Assembly: GCA_963556255.1 (NCBI GenBank)
Contig: OY744608.1
Coordinates: forward strand, 28,123,028-28,187,027
Direction of reading: 5' to 3'
Origin: Allolobophora icterica
Lineage: Eukaryota; Annelida; Clitellata; Crassiclitellata; Lumbricidae
Length of the DNA: 64,000 nucleotides
In this document: positions 55,121 to 64,000 of the stretch, piece by piece
Layout: every line of letters starts with the position of its first letter
Position numbering within the stretch: position 1 is the first letter of the stretch
Position numbers and translations under genes: made by a program
Notes under the pieces: generated by a model
What the model was told of the DNA's origin: nothing
The model's input: the letters and a program-made list of their open reading frames with translations, nothing else
Databases searched by the model: none

Positions 55121-56707
55121 GTCTTTCTATCACCTTGTCACCTTGTGCTGTCAACTCCTGGAGCTCTAGCGATCGTCATGATAAACATTCTCCATTGCTT
55201 CCTATTCGAAGTCAGGTCCCTTAGTTCTTCCAGATTCATGCCAGTTACATCATGAATCTCATCCATCCATTTCTTCCTTGGTCGACCCCGTCTTTTTTTC
55301 CCTCACCACAAGCCAACATCATTTCCTTTTCTAGCCCATCAGATCGCATAACATGACCAAAGAATCCAAGCTTCGATCTTGTCGCCTTTTGTTTTAATGA
55401 CTCTTCATTCTCGACACCAATCTCCACTCGTATTGATTCGTTCGTCCTTTTCTCTGTCCATGATATTCTCAACATCTTTCTCCATATCCACATTTCACAT
55501 GCGTTGACCTTTTTCTCCATGTTCTTTGTCATTGTCCAAGACTCACAACCATACAGAACCGTTGGAAAGACTAGGGCTCTCACGAACCTTTTTTTTGTAT
55601 CTATGCTCACATGCTTGTCCTTCCATATCTTTTCCAGTCCAATCATTGCAGCTTTCCCAAACGCAATCCTTTGTTTTATTTCTGTATCACATTTTCCTTC
55701 TTTTTCAACCAATGATCCCAGGAAAGTGAAGCTTTCTACCACCTCTATTTCTTCTCCGTCAATCTCAAAAGTATCCCATTCTGCTGTTGTCATGACTTTT
55801 GTCTTCTTTATGTTGAAGTATAAGCCATCTTTTTCACTTTCTCTCCTTACCCTTCTTATTAATTCTATCAGCTCATCTTTTCTTTTTGCCATTAGTGTTG
55901 TATCATCCGCATATCTAAGATTGTTCAATGTCCTTCCCGCAATTTTTACTCCCTCTGTTGCCCCTTCCATTTCCGCCATTCTCATTATTCTTTCAGCGTA
56001 TAAGTTAAACAGGAATGGAGACAAAATGCATCCCTGTCTCACCCCTTTCTTGATATTGAATTGATCAGTGTCTCCGTATTCTGTTCTTATCACCGCTATC
56101 TGATCTTCATATAGTCCCCTTAATAGCCATATCAAGTGTTTCGGAATTCCCATCTCAAGTAGGGTTTTCCACATTAAATCGTGGTTAATGCAGTCAAAGA
56201 CCTGGATGGACAACATCAAGGAGGACTTAGGGGAGAAAGGCACCGACTTAGCCGGAATCGGCGAGACAATCAAGAATAGAGAACTTTGGAGAAGTTTCGT
56301 AAAGGCCTCATCGTCAGATCACTGACGGAAGAGAAGAAAGAAGAATGCAGTCAAATGCCTTACTATAATCAATGAAGCAGATGTGCACCTCTTGTCCATA
56401 CTCCCTCTGCCATTCCATTATCCACCTTAGGTTGGCAATATGGTCTCTAGTTCCTCGAGATTTCCTGAAACCAGCCTGGTTTACCGGAAGTTCCCTCTCT
56501 ATTGTGCTTTCCATTCTTTTGTGGATTATTTTCAGTAATATTTTACTAGTGTGTGATATTATTGCTATCGTCCTGTAATTTTCGCATTCCCTCGCGTCGC
56601 CTTTCTTGAATATCGGTATGAAGATTGACTTCTTCCAATCATTCGGCCATTCTCCAGTTGCCCATATTTGATTGCATAATTTTGTTATTGTTTTTATCAT
56701 TGCATCT
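55121..56707 (-). mobile_element. RTE-clade LINE, copy B (older, interrupted)
   Basis: Same family as copies A and C but visibly more diverged. The frame at 55245-56200 has GVRQGCILSPFLFNL and LRYADDTTLMAK. It continues at 56344-56707 with NQIWATGEWPNDWKKSIFIP and VNQAGFRKSRGTRD. A foreign 145-bp insert splits the reverse transcriptase at AFDC. The C terminus is frameshifted (MRFMM). The copy is 5'-truncated near 56707. Confidence 0.9.
56199..56343 (+). mobile_element. LINE 3' scrap nested in RTE copy B
   Basis: 145-bp insert flanked by a 12-bp duplication AATGCAGTCAAA (56187-56198 and 56344-56355; 10-12 bp allowing for the A-rich tail). The plus strand reads MDNIKEDLGEKGTDLAGIGE then WRSFVKASSSDH and a stop, a non-LTR C terminus from a different family, with a GAAGAAGAAA tail. 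Confidence 0.8.
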
Positions 56708-56709
56708 TT

Positions 56710-57990
56710 CTATACCATCCAATTTAGCCACTGTGTCTCTGTCATTCAGTCCATGAGAGCATATAAAAAGGCAGTCAAAATTAATGCAAAGCAGTACAAG
56801 ACTTTCTAATAGCTGCCAATTCTCTCTAAGTAAACAAATAATTAACTATGCACTTCCAAAATAAATTTTTGGTTGTTACAGCTTTAGCACATTTGTCTGA
56901 ACTGTGGTATACCCAAGACTTCAAAGCACGTCCAAATGCATGTTGCAACTGCAGGCATAGAGTTTTATTGTTGCCCATTTCAATAAAACAATAAAATTAG
57001 TAAATAGCAACAATTGCACGAATTACAGTAGGCCTACTTGCAAGTTCCTCATAACTATAACATGTATGCAAGTTCAATTACATCATAAAAGGACTGTTTC
57101 CACAATTCTCATTTTCAGGTAAATAATCACACGAGAAATCATGACGTGAAGATTTATTTGCTATAAACATGATGCTGAAAATGTGTGAATAGGGACAAGG
57201 CATGAACATGCTAGTTCCAAATACACCTGCAAGAGTTTATATGACCTATATATCCAAGAGTCCTCAAAAACTATGGTAGCGGTTCTAAAACTTCACATTC
57301 GTAAAAATCAGTCCTGAAACACAATGCCAGTTACATGAATCCTTGATATATGAAAATGATGATAAGAATTTATGGCCACTTTCTTGAGAAATTACAATTA
57401 TTTTAGGTTCCTGGCTTTGATCAAGATAGGTAAATAGTCATTTTATTACTTTCTTCGAAAATGCAAATTTCCAAAGCGTTGGACACGTGCAAATTACACA
57501 ACTGGTAAATTTCCATGACTTTGATAAAATCAGAAATAGTGAAACATGAAAGTGACCTGTCAATATCATAACTTAATATTCAGACCCAAACATACCAATA
57601 TTGAGCACGTAATTCACACATAATAAATTTTTCGTATATTACGTTTTCTTTACCAAGACGTGCGTCCGACCGACACTGAGCATATTCAGCAGGACAATCG
57701 GTTAAGTATGTATAATTAACAGCAGTCTGAAATTTCAGTAACAACATACCAGTATTCACAACCATTAAAAATGTCAATCAGCCAACAATAGAGATCAAAA
57801 TCAAACTTTTGGCATCACCATGTTCAAACCACAAACCGTATGCATGAACACATGGACTTCGCAAAAAATGAGTTGCATATTTAGGTTTACACTGGCTACA
57901 CTTTATTTAACCTAAGCGAATAACATCTATAGTTCCCCTTGAAGGAATCAGTAGATATGGTTCGTGCTGAGTAAGTGACAGATGAGTTCA
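56710..57990. other. Intergenic, no gene seen
   Basis: AT-rich, no supported frames or repeats. Confidence 0.5.
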
Positions 57991-58004
57991 ATGCATACAG
58001 CAGG

Positions 58005-58064
58005 CATGGGCGGCGATCTAGGGGGACATGTCCCCCCACCTCTCAGATAAGATCGCCGCCACTG
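58005..58064. mobile_element. 60-bp hAT-type MITE
   Basis: CATGGGCGGCGATCTAGGGG ... AAGATCGCCGCCACTG with an exact 8-bp duplication ACAGCAGG (57997-58004 and 58065-58072). Essentially two terminal repeats of the GGCGGCGATC family with a GGGGGACATGTCCCCCC palindrome between them. Confidence 0.92.
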
Positions 58065-58074
58065 ACAGCAGGCA

Positions 58075-58395
58075 TTGGCTGTCGTTATTTTTATGCAATC
58101 AACTCTATTTCATCGACACAGTTTGGCAATCTTTAGTGAATAAACACGTTTGGCTTAAAGTTATCGGTTATCATTTTATCTGATAACCGAAATAATTAAG
58201 CTGAATAATTCTAACTAAAAGAAGTATAATTCTAACTTCCAGAAGTTTGTGACTCGGTTTATACAGGCCAGTGAACATGCAGCATCCCATAAAGTTCACT
58301 GAAAAGTTATTTACAATTTCTAGACTCTGGCAAACAGAGTTTTATACTTGAAATGCAAGTGGGTAGCAGATAGCACCTAACAGATGCCACAGTGT
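58075..58395. other. Intergenic, no gene seen
   Basis: No supported feature. Confidence 0.5.
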
Positions 58396-58396
58396 T

Positions 58397-60927
58397 TACC
58401 TTGTCACCTTGTGCTGTCAGCTCGTGAAGCTCTAGCGATCGTCCTGGTGAACACACTCCACCGTCTCCTATTCGATGACAAGTCTCTCAATTCCGCCAAA
58501 TTCATGCCAGTTACATCTTGTATCTCATCCATCCATCTCCTCCTTGGGCGACCCAGTCTTCTCCTCCCTTCACCGCACGCCAGCATCATTTCCTTCTCCA
58601 GACCATCAGATCGCATAACATGTCCAAAGAACCTTAGCTTCATTCTTGTCGCAGTTTGTTTTAACGACTCTTCATTCTCAACTCCAATCTCCTCTCGTAT
58701 TGATTCGTTCGTTCTTTTCTCAGTCCAAGATATTCTCAGCATCTTCCTCCATATCCACATTTCACAAGCGTTAACCTTATTTTCCATGTTCTTTGTCATT
58801 GTCCACGTCTCGCAACCGTACAGTACCGTAGGAAAGATTAGTGCTCTCACGAGCCTTTTTTTGGTTTCTATGCTCACATGTTTGTCTTTCCATATCTTTT
58901 CCAGTCCGGTCATTGCAGCTTTCCCTATAGCAATCCTTCGTTTTATTTCTGGATCACACTTTCCCTCCTTTCCAACCAGTGATCCTAGGAATGTGAAGCT
59001 TTCTACCACCTCTATTTCCTCTCCGTCTATCTCAAAACTATCCCAATCTGCTGTTGTCATGACCTTTGTCTTCTTTATGTTGAAGTATAAACCAGCTTTT
59101 TCACTTTCTCTCCTGACCCTTCTTATCAGTTCTGCCAGATCCTCTTTTCTTTTTGCCATTAATGTTGTGTCATCCGCGTATCTAAGGTTATTCAGTATCT
59201 TTCCAGCAATTTTTACTCCCTCAATTGCCCCCTCCAGTTCTGCCTTTCTCATTATTCTTTCAGCATATAGATTAAACAGGAATGGAGACAAGATGCATCC
59301 CTGCCTCACTCCTTTCTTGATTCTGAAATTGTCAGTGTCTCCGTATTCTGTTCTTATCACCGCTATCTGGTCTTCATATAAACCCTTTAGTAACATTATC
59401 AGGTGTTTCGGAATTCCCATTTCAAGCAGGGTTTTCCACATTAAATCATGGTTAATGCAGTCGAATGCCTTGCTATAGTCAATGAAACAGATGTGAACCT
59501 CCTGTCCATACTCCCTTTGTCTCTCCATTATCCACCTCATGTTGGCTATATGGTCTCGAGTTCCACGAGATTTCCTAAACCCTGCCTGGTTCACCGGAAG
59601 TTCTCTTTCAATTGTGCCTTCCATTCTTTTGTGAATTATTTTCAGTAATATTTTACTAGTGTGTGATATCATTGCTATCGTCCTATAATTTTCACACTCC
59701 CTCGCATCTCCTTTCTTGAATATAGGTATAAAGATCGACTTCTTCCAGTCCTCCGGCCATTCTCCAGTTGCCCATATTTGATTGCACAATTTTGTTATTG
59801 TTTTTATCATCGCATCATCCCCTGCTTTTATCAGTTCTATAGGTATCCCATCTTGACCGGGTGCCTTATTGTCCTTGAGTTGTCTGATTGCCCATTCTAC
59901 CTCCGCTTCCATGACCTCCGGTTCCTTTTCATACTCTGTTACGTCAATTTGTTCTTTTTTGACTCGTTTGTCTTCCCTATACAACTCCTCCGTGTATTCT
60001 CTCCATCTATGCTTTATCCCTTCTTCATCGCAGATTACATTTCCATCTCCTGCCTTCATTGAGCCCATTCTAGGTGCAAATTTTCCCGTGATTGTCTTTA
60101 CTTTTGAGAACATTTCCTTGGTTCGTCCCTTCCTTCCCTCGTCTTCCATTTCTCTGCATAATTCGTTTAGATGTATTTCTTTATCTTTCCGTGCTTGTTT
60201 TTGGAAGGCACTGTTCAGTGCCCTTACCTTATCCTTTTCTCCTGCCTTCTTTGCAGCCTTCCTATCAACCGCCATGCATATGGCTTCTCTCGATAGCCAT
60301 GTCGTTGTTGTGATTTTCTTCTTCTTTGGAATGTGCTTATCTGCGACTTCGACTATTGTTTTCTTCATCCTCTCCCATAGGTTGTTCGAATCCTCTTCCT
60401 CTTCTATCTCATCTCTCTCTAGTACTTCAAACCGATTCTTTATTTCCATCCTGTATTCCAGTGTGATACCCTTGCAGTCGTATCTGATCAATCGATCTCC
60501 TTTCTTTATCTTTTTCAATTTCGTTCTCAGTGTTGCTACCAATAGCTCATGGTCAGTTCCACAGTCCGCTCCTGGCCTTGTTCTCACATCTCTTATTGTG
60601 CTTTTCCATCTTTTGTTTATCAGTATGTAGTCAATCTGGTTTCTATGCTTCCCATTCGGTGACGTCCATGTGTACAGTCTTCTCTTAGGCTGTTCGAACC
60701 ATGTGTTCATAATTCCTAAGCCATTCCCTTTGCAAAACTCAACAAGTCTTTCTCCTGCTTCATTCTGTTCACCCAGGCCATGACTACCTAATGTGTCTCC
60801 ATCGCCTCCGGTGCATTGACCCACCTTCGCATTGAAGTCACCTATGATCACTAGTACGTCGCCCTTCGGAGTTCTGTCCACTGTACTTTGCAGGCTGGTG
60901 TAAAAACCCTCGTGTTCCTCTTCTAAC
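58397..60927 (-). mobile_element. RTE-clade LINE, copy C (longest)
   Basis: About 2.5 kb, 5'-truncated, ending in an AAGGTGAC-type 3' tail. It carries an uninterrupted frame of over 825 codons, covering the end of the APE endonuclease, full reverse transcriptase and C-terminal region. The flanking AT-rich sequence at 60928 marks the truncation point. No flanking duplication was recognised. Confidence 0.93.
58404..60881 (-). CDS. RTE LINE endonuclease/reverse transcriptase (partial)
   Basis: 825 residues from the first Met. The frame stays open upstream (EEEHEGFYTSLQSTV) to the 5' truncation, so the true start is missing. Endonuclease C-terminal motifs: GDFNAKVG (about 14-21), TSPNGKHRNQIDYIL and DHELLVA. 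Reverse transcriptase: NYRTIAMISHTSKILLK, AFDCINHD (about 470), GVRQGCILSPFLFNL and catalytic YADD (about 567-570). The C terminus ends RRRWSVFTRTIARASRADS. It copies LINE RNA at a nicked target. The N-terminal endonuclease catalytic residues are lost, so this copy cannot move by itself. Confidence 0.93.
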   Translation of the reverse strand: MDRTPKGDVLVIIGDFNAKVGQCTGGDGDTLGSHGLGEQNEAGERLVEFCKGNGLGIMNTWFEQPKRRLYTWTSPNGKHRNQIDYILINKRWKSTIRDVRTRPGADCGTDHELLVATLRTKLKKIKKGDRLIRYDCKGITLEYRMEIKNRFEVLERDEIEEEEDSNNLWERMKKTIVEVADKHIPKKKKITTTTWLSREAICMAVDRKAAKKAGEKDKVRALNSAFQKQARKDKEIHLNELCREMEDEGRKGRTKEMFSKVKTITGKFAPRMGSMKAGDGNVICDEEGIKHRWREYTEELYREDKRVKKEQIDVTEYEKEPEVMEAEVEWAIRQLKDNKAPGQDGIPIELIKAGDDAMIKTITKLCNQIWATGEWPEDWKKSIFIPIFKKGDARECENYRTIAMISHTSKILLKIIHKRMEGTIERELPVNQAGFRKSRGTRDHIANMRWIMERQREYGQEVHICFIDYSKAFDCINHDLMWKTLLEMGIPKHLIMLLKGLYEDQIAVIRTEYGDTDNFRIKKGVRQGCILSPFLFNLYAERIMRKAELEGAIEGVKIAGKILNNLRYADDTTLMAKRKEDLAELIRRVRRESEKAGLYFNIKKTKVMTTADWDSFEIDGEEIEVVESFTFLGSLVGKEGKCDPEIKRRIAIGKAAMTGLEKIWKDKHVSIETKKRLVRALIFPTVLYGCETWTMTKNMENKVNACEMWIWRKMLRISWTEKRTNESIREEIGVENEESLKQTATRMKLRFFGHVMRSDGLEKEMMLACGEGRRRLGRPRRRWMDEIQDVTGMNLAELRDLSSNRRRWSVFTRTIARASRADSTR

Positions 60928-60929
60928 GA

Positions 60930-62050
60930 TATCGATATTTATTTTGTTTACACACAAAATAAATATCAACAGACTTTAAATTTCAGATGACAGGTTCAAG
61001 AAACTTTCTCATTTTTGCACTCTTTATAATGTTATGCCAGATATTTATTTTGTCAAAAATATGCCTTAAAAGTGTGCAACAGGAAGAAAAGTAAATAGTA
61101 AGGAAGCCTTTCAGAGTAGTTTCAAAATGTCAGAACCTTATATACATGATTAAAATCAACATGAAATATATGATAATGCTTAACTGACATTTACAGCCCA
61201 TACTGCAGTCAAACTGAGGTGAAAAACCAAGTGAATTTACCTACATCACAATGAATAAACGGAACAGCATCGTCTAGCAAGACACGACAACAGTTGAGCA
61301 TCTGCACATGTTTTTGCAAACGTTCTACCAACACTCAGAGTATAAATTTTACTTTTTTGGACACATAACCTGAGTGAGAAAACTACTTATACACAATAAC
61401 ATCTTCCAGAAAAGCTGCCATTTGTTGTTATGTGTGATGCAACAAAAACATGATGCACAAATATAAAACGTATGGCCTTCTCGCTTTGCACTAAAACTCC
61501 AGTTCTGGAATCGACTGGAAAATGTTCTCCATGGAATTCAATTTAATAGAAACTGACCAATGCCTGTCCTTCTGAACTTTTAAATCTACTTTGGAATTTT
61601 AATAAGATGTTGCAAAACATGCAGCAGAAGTCATGCCATTTGTTGGTATAACAAATAATTGTGCTCAAAACTGGTCTTGCTTTCATGCCGTATAAATACA
61701 GTGCCTATAACTGTTAACATATACATCTTGCCAAGATGGGCACAGCAGATGACGCGATGAAACCCAATCAGTTCAGCTGAAAACAAACTCTGACTGCTGG
61801 TACACTAAGAATACTGAATAAAGACACATAAGGTTGCAACGGGCATCCCACTGCGTAAGTGGAAAGCCGTGCCACCTACCACAGTCAGTCACAAACACTG
61901 GTAGCAGCAAATGCTGAAGCTTCGTTTGTCCACCTAAACCCAGCTCAACGTATCAATTGTTATTGGCAGATCTGCCCATTCGTGCATTGCAGACGTTGCC
62001 GCATTTGGCCAGACTCTAGGTATTTACTACTCGGCAATGTTCACTTTATC
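60930..62050. other. Intergenic, no gene seen
   Basis: A short inverted repeat (ATTTATTTTG...CAAAATAAAT) at 60937-60965 borders the LINE truncation. No gene is supported. Confidence 0.45.
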
Positions 62051-62118
62051 TCTTTCTCGAGTCTGCACTTGAGTAGACACTAACAAACTGGTCAGTACTT
62101 CCAACAGCCAGTTTCACC
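62045..62118 (-). CDS. Weak candidate terminal exon
   Basis: A strong-looking minus-strand acceptor (GTACTTTTTTCAG) is followed by an open 23-codon frame VKLAVGSTDQFVSVYSSADS RKR and a stop. It could be the last exon of a neighbouring minus-strand gene, a non-coding exon of the doublecortin gene, or chance. Confidence 0.2.
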
Positions 62119-62589
62119 TGAAAAAAGTACAGATTTGTTTTCAATAAATTGCTCAAAACATTGTCAATATTGGCACAGATTAAGTGAATTAAACAGATTA
62201 AAAGTCGTATATAAATACTAATTCTTTATCTTCTGGCAACCCATCAAACCAGTATTTCAGATAATAGGTACAATTTGATGTTCACTCTTTCATACGCATA
62301 ATTATAATAATGTTTTGCTGAGGATGAAAAAGAGAGAATTCATATGCACTGTTTCTACAAAAAACGATGGAATGCACGAAACATGAGTTTGATATTTAAC
62401 CAATATTTTAAGTTTTTTATTTATAAGAACTGAGTTGCTGAACAACAACAACAGAAATAATTGCAAATAGCGAATTGCTGAGGACAGCAAGTGTACAGGA
62501 GGTGTACATGCGATGAGCGAGAGGAAAGAATTTGATGAAGATCGTGCTGCTGGGTTCACAGTTCTAGTGAAGATGTGAACACAGAATAT

Positions 62590-64000
62590 ATGAATCCAGC
62601 TTCGTCACGTCCCTACGAGGATTCCTTCACTAAGGGAAATCCACAGCGTGCTGGAGTTCATGGTTTTCCAATGTCCTTCCCCGAGGGAAATCCACAGCAT
62701 GCTGGAGTCCATGGTTTTCCAATGTCCTTCACTGAGGGAAATCCACAGTGTGCTGGAGTCCATGGTTTTCCAATGTCCTTCAGTGAGGGAAATCCACATC
62801 ATGCTGGAGTCCATGGTTTTCCAATGTCCTTCACTGAAGGAAATCCACAACATGCTGAAGTCTATGGTTTTCCAAAGTCCTTCACTGAGGGAAATCCCCA
62901 GCATGCTGGAGTCCATGGTTTTCCAATGTCCTTCCCCGTGGGAAATCCACAGCGTGCTGGAGTCCATGGTTTTCCAATGTCCGTCACCAAGGGATATCCA
63001 CAGCTTGCGGGAGTCCATGGTTTTCCAATGTCCACTGAGGGAAATCCACAGCGTGCTGGAGTCCATGGTTTTCCAATGTCCTTCCACAAGGGAAATCCAC
63101 AGCATGCTGGAGTCATGGTTTTCCAATGTCCTTCCCCGAGGGAAATCCACAGCGTGCTGGAGTCTATGGTTTTCCAAAGTCCTTCAACGATGGAAATCCA
63201 CAGCATGCTGGAGTCCATGGTTTTCCAATGTCCTTCCCCGAGGGAAATCCACAGAGTGCTGGAGTCTATGGTTTTCCAATGTCCTTCAACGAGGGATATC
63301 CAGAGCTTGCTGGAGTCTATGGTTTTCCGATGTCCTTCACCGAGGGATATCCACAGCGTGCTGGAGTCTATGATTTTCCAATGTCCTTCACCAAGGGGAA
63401 TCCACATCATGCTGGAATCAATGGTTTTCCAATGTCCTTCCCCGAGGGAAATCCACATCATTGTGGAGCTGGTGCATTTCTGATGACACATCCATTACTC
63501 ACACCTAGTAGTGTGGCTTCTCTGCCACATGTTGATGCCGCAGTTTGTTGTCCATCACCCACCCCGGGGTCAGCAGTTGATACATTTCCAGGGATACATA
63601 GGAATATGCGAATGCCAAATCCCAACTCTTACTTTGGGCCTTCATTGATTAAGCAGAGTGAGTTATTTCTGAGACTTCATCTGACTGCTCAAGGAAAGAA
63701 AGATTGCTCTCTACTATCAAACACGGCACACAACTCAGACGCTTCGTCTGAGTTGTGTGCCGTGTTTGATAGTATGTCCTTGGACACATTGGAACCCTTG
63801 AACCTATGTGTCAGAGAACAAAAGGACGAAGGTGCAAAGCTGCTGACCACTGTTGGTGATGCATCTGACTGTGCCACGCCTGCTCACGGAAAGAAAGATT
63901 CCTCTGAGGAAGCTTCTGAGTTGTGTGCTGCACTTGATATTGCGTCCTTGGACACATTGGAACCCTTGAACCTAAGTGTTAGAGAACAAAAGGAGGAAGG
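62590..64000 (+). CDS. Repeat-protein gene, 5' part (runs off window)
   Basis: Unrecognised protein. From ATG at 62590 (MNPASSRPYEDSFTK) it runs into about 16 copies of a 17-residue unit (GNPQHAGVHGFPMSFTE and variants), then a unique region with a second, longer repeat (ELCA..D..SLDTLEPLNL.VREQK.EG, twice before the edge). The frame that continues openly to 64000 is the one used after about 63115. The first part is in the adjacent frame because one C is missing from AGTC(C)ATGG in the tenth unit. I therefore read a one-base deletion (sequencing error, polymorphism or a dead allele). No signal peptide or membrane segment is visible. The first exon may lie upstream. Confidence 0.6.
62632..63470 (+). 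repeat. 51-bp coding minisatellite, ~16 units
   Basis: Units of the form GGAAATCCACAGCATGCTGG...CCATGGTTTTCCAATGTCCTT with point variation. One unit near 63030 lacks three bases in frame; one near 63114 lacks a single base. Both strands and several frames stay open through the array, so long antisense frames here are artefacts. Confidence 0.95.
63712..63774 (+). repeat. 30-bp perfect hairpin in coding sequence
   Basis: 63712-63741 is the exact reverse complement of 63745-63774 with a CTT loop. Compared with the next homologous unit near 63900, the left arm is extra sequence, inverted from the following DNA. The net insertion is 27 bp, keeping the frame. Confidence 0.92.

Noticed and set aside
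62605..63491. 190-241 residue frames overlapping the 51-bp array on both strands
   Set aside because: The repeat unit has no stop in several frames. Only the frame that continues into unique sequence with a conserved repeat downstream was kept.

Overview
The window reads as nuclear DNA from an animal, most likely a marine invertebrate deuterostome (echinoderm-like). This rests on a multi-exon doublecortin/kinase gene with ordinary GT-AG introns, a rhodopsin-class GPCR resembling the lineage-expanded orphan receptors of echinoderms and lancelets, tRNA-derived SINEs, RTE and CR1/L2-type LINEs, very many hAT elements with 8-bp target duplications, and long CA, CT, TA and trinucleotide microsatellites. 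There is no bacterial gene organisation. The species assignment is an inference.

Layout. 1-8.9 kb: intergenic, with a SINE, microsatellites and hAT MITEs. 8.9-10.0 kb (minus): a complete 363-aa orphan GPCR on one coding exon. 10.8-32 kb: a transposon field holding a 1.2-kb fold-back element, a 228-bp palindrome, two inverted copies of a hAT element whose arms are a TCTTGG minisatellite, a CGGGACCC-rich element at 16.0-18.6 kb, a 2.4-kb decayed hAT, a nested hAT at 28.5-29.8 kb, and LINE scraps. 32.5-48.95 kb (minus): a doublecortin-like kinase gene that can be followed through 14 coding exons with every splice phase consistent (857 codons plus stop). 49-61 kb: three minus-strand RTE LINE copies, a duplicated piece of the doublecortin exon, more MITEs and CR1/L2 remnants. 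62.6-64 kb (plus): the 5' part of an unrecognised gene made of about 16 units of a 51-bp coding repeat, leaving the window at its right edge.

Main biology. The doublecortin gene keeps two microtubule-binding DCX domains, but its kinase domain has HRN in place of HRD, Ser in place of the metal-binding Asn, and DFS in place of DFG. It therefore looks like a doublecortin-family pseudokinase. Its linker holds 11 tandem copies of an 8-residue Ser/Val/Ala/Pro repeat. Mobile-element insertions (LINE, SINE, MITE inside SINE) crowd its introns, and an RTE copy lies within about 100 bp of its first coding exon.

Mobile DNA dominates the rest. At least a dozen hAT-type elements have recognisable terminal repeats flanked by exact or 7-of-8 matching 8-bp duplications, the smallest only 60 bp long. 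Nesting gives a relative order: hAT in LINE, MITE in SINE, MITE in hAT, LINE scrap in LINE. Exon coordinates were derived by reading splice sites and phases by eye; no alignment or transcript data were available.
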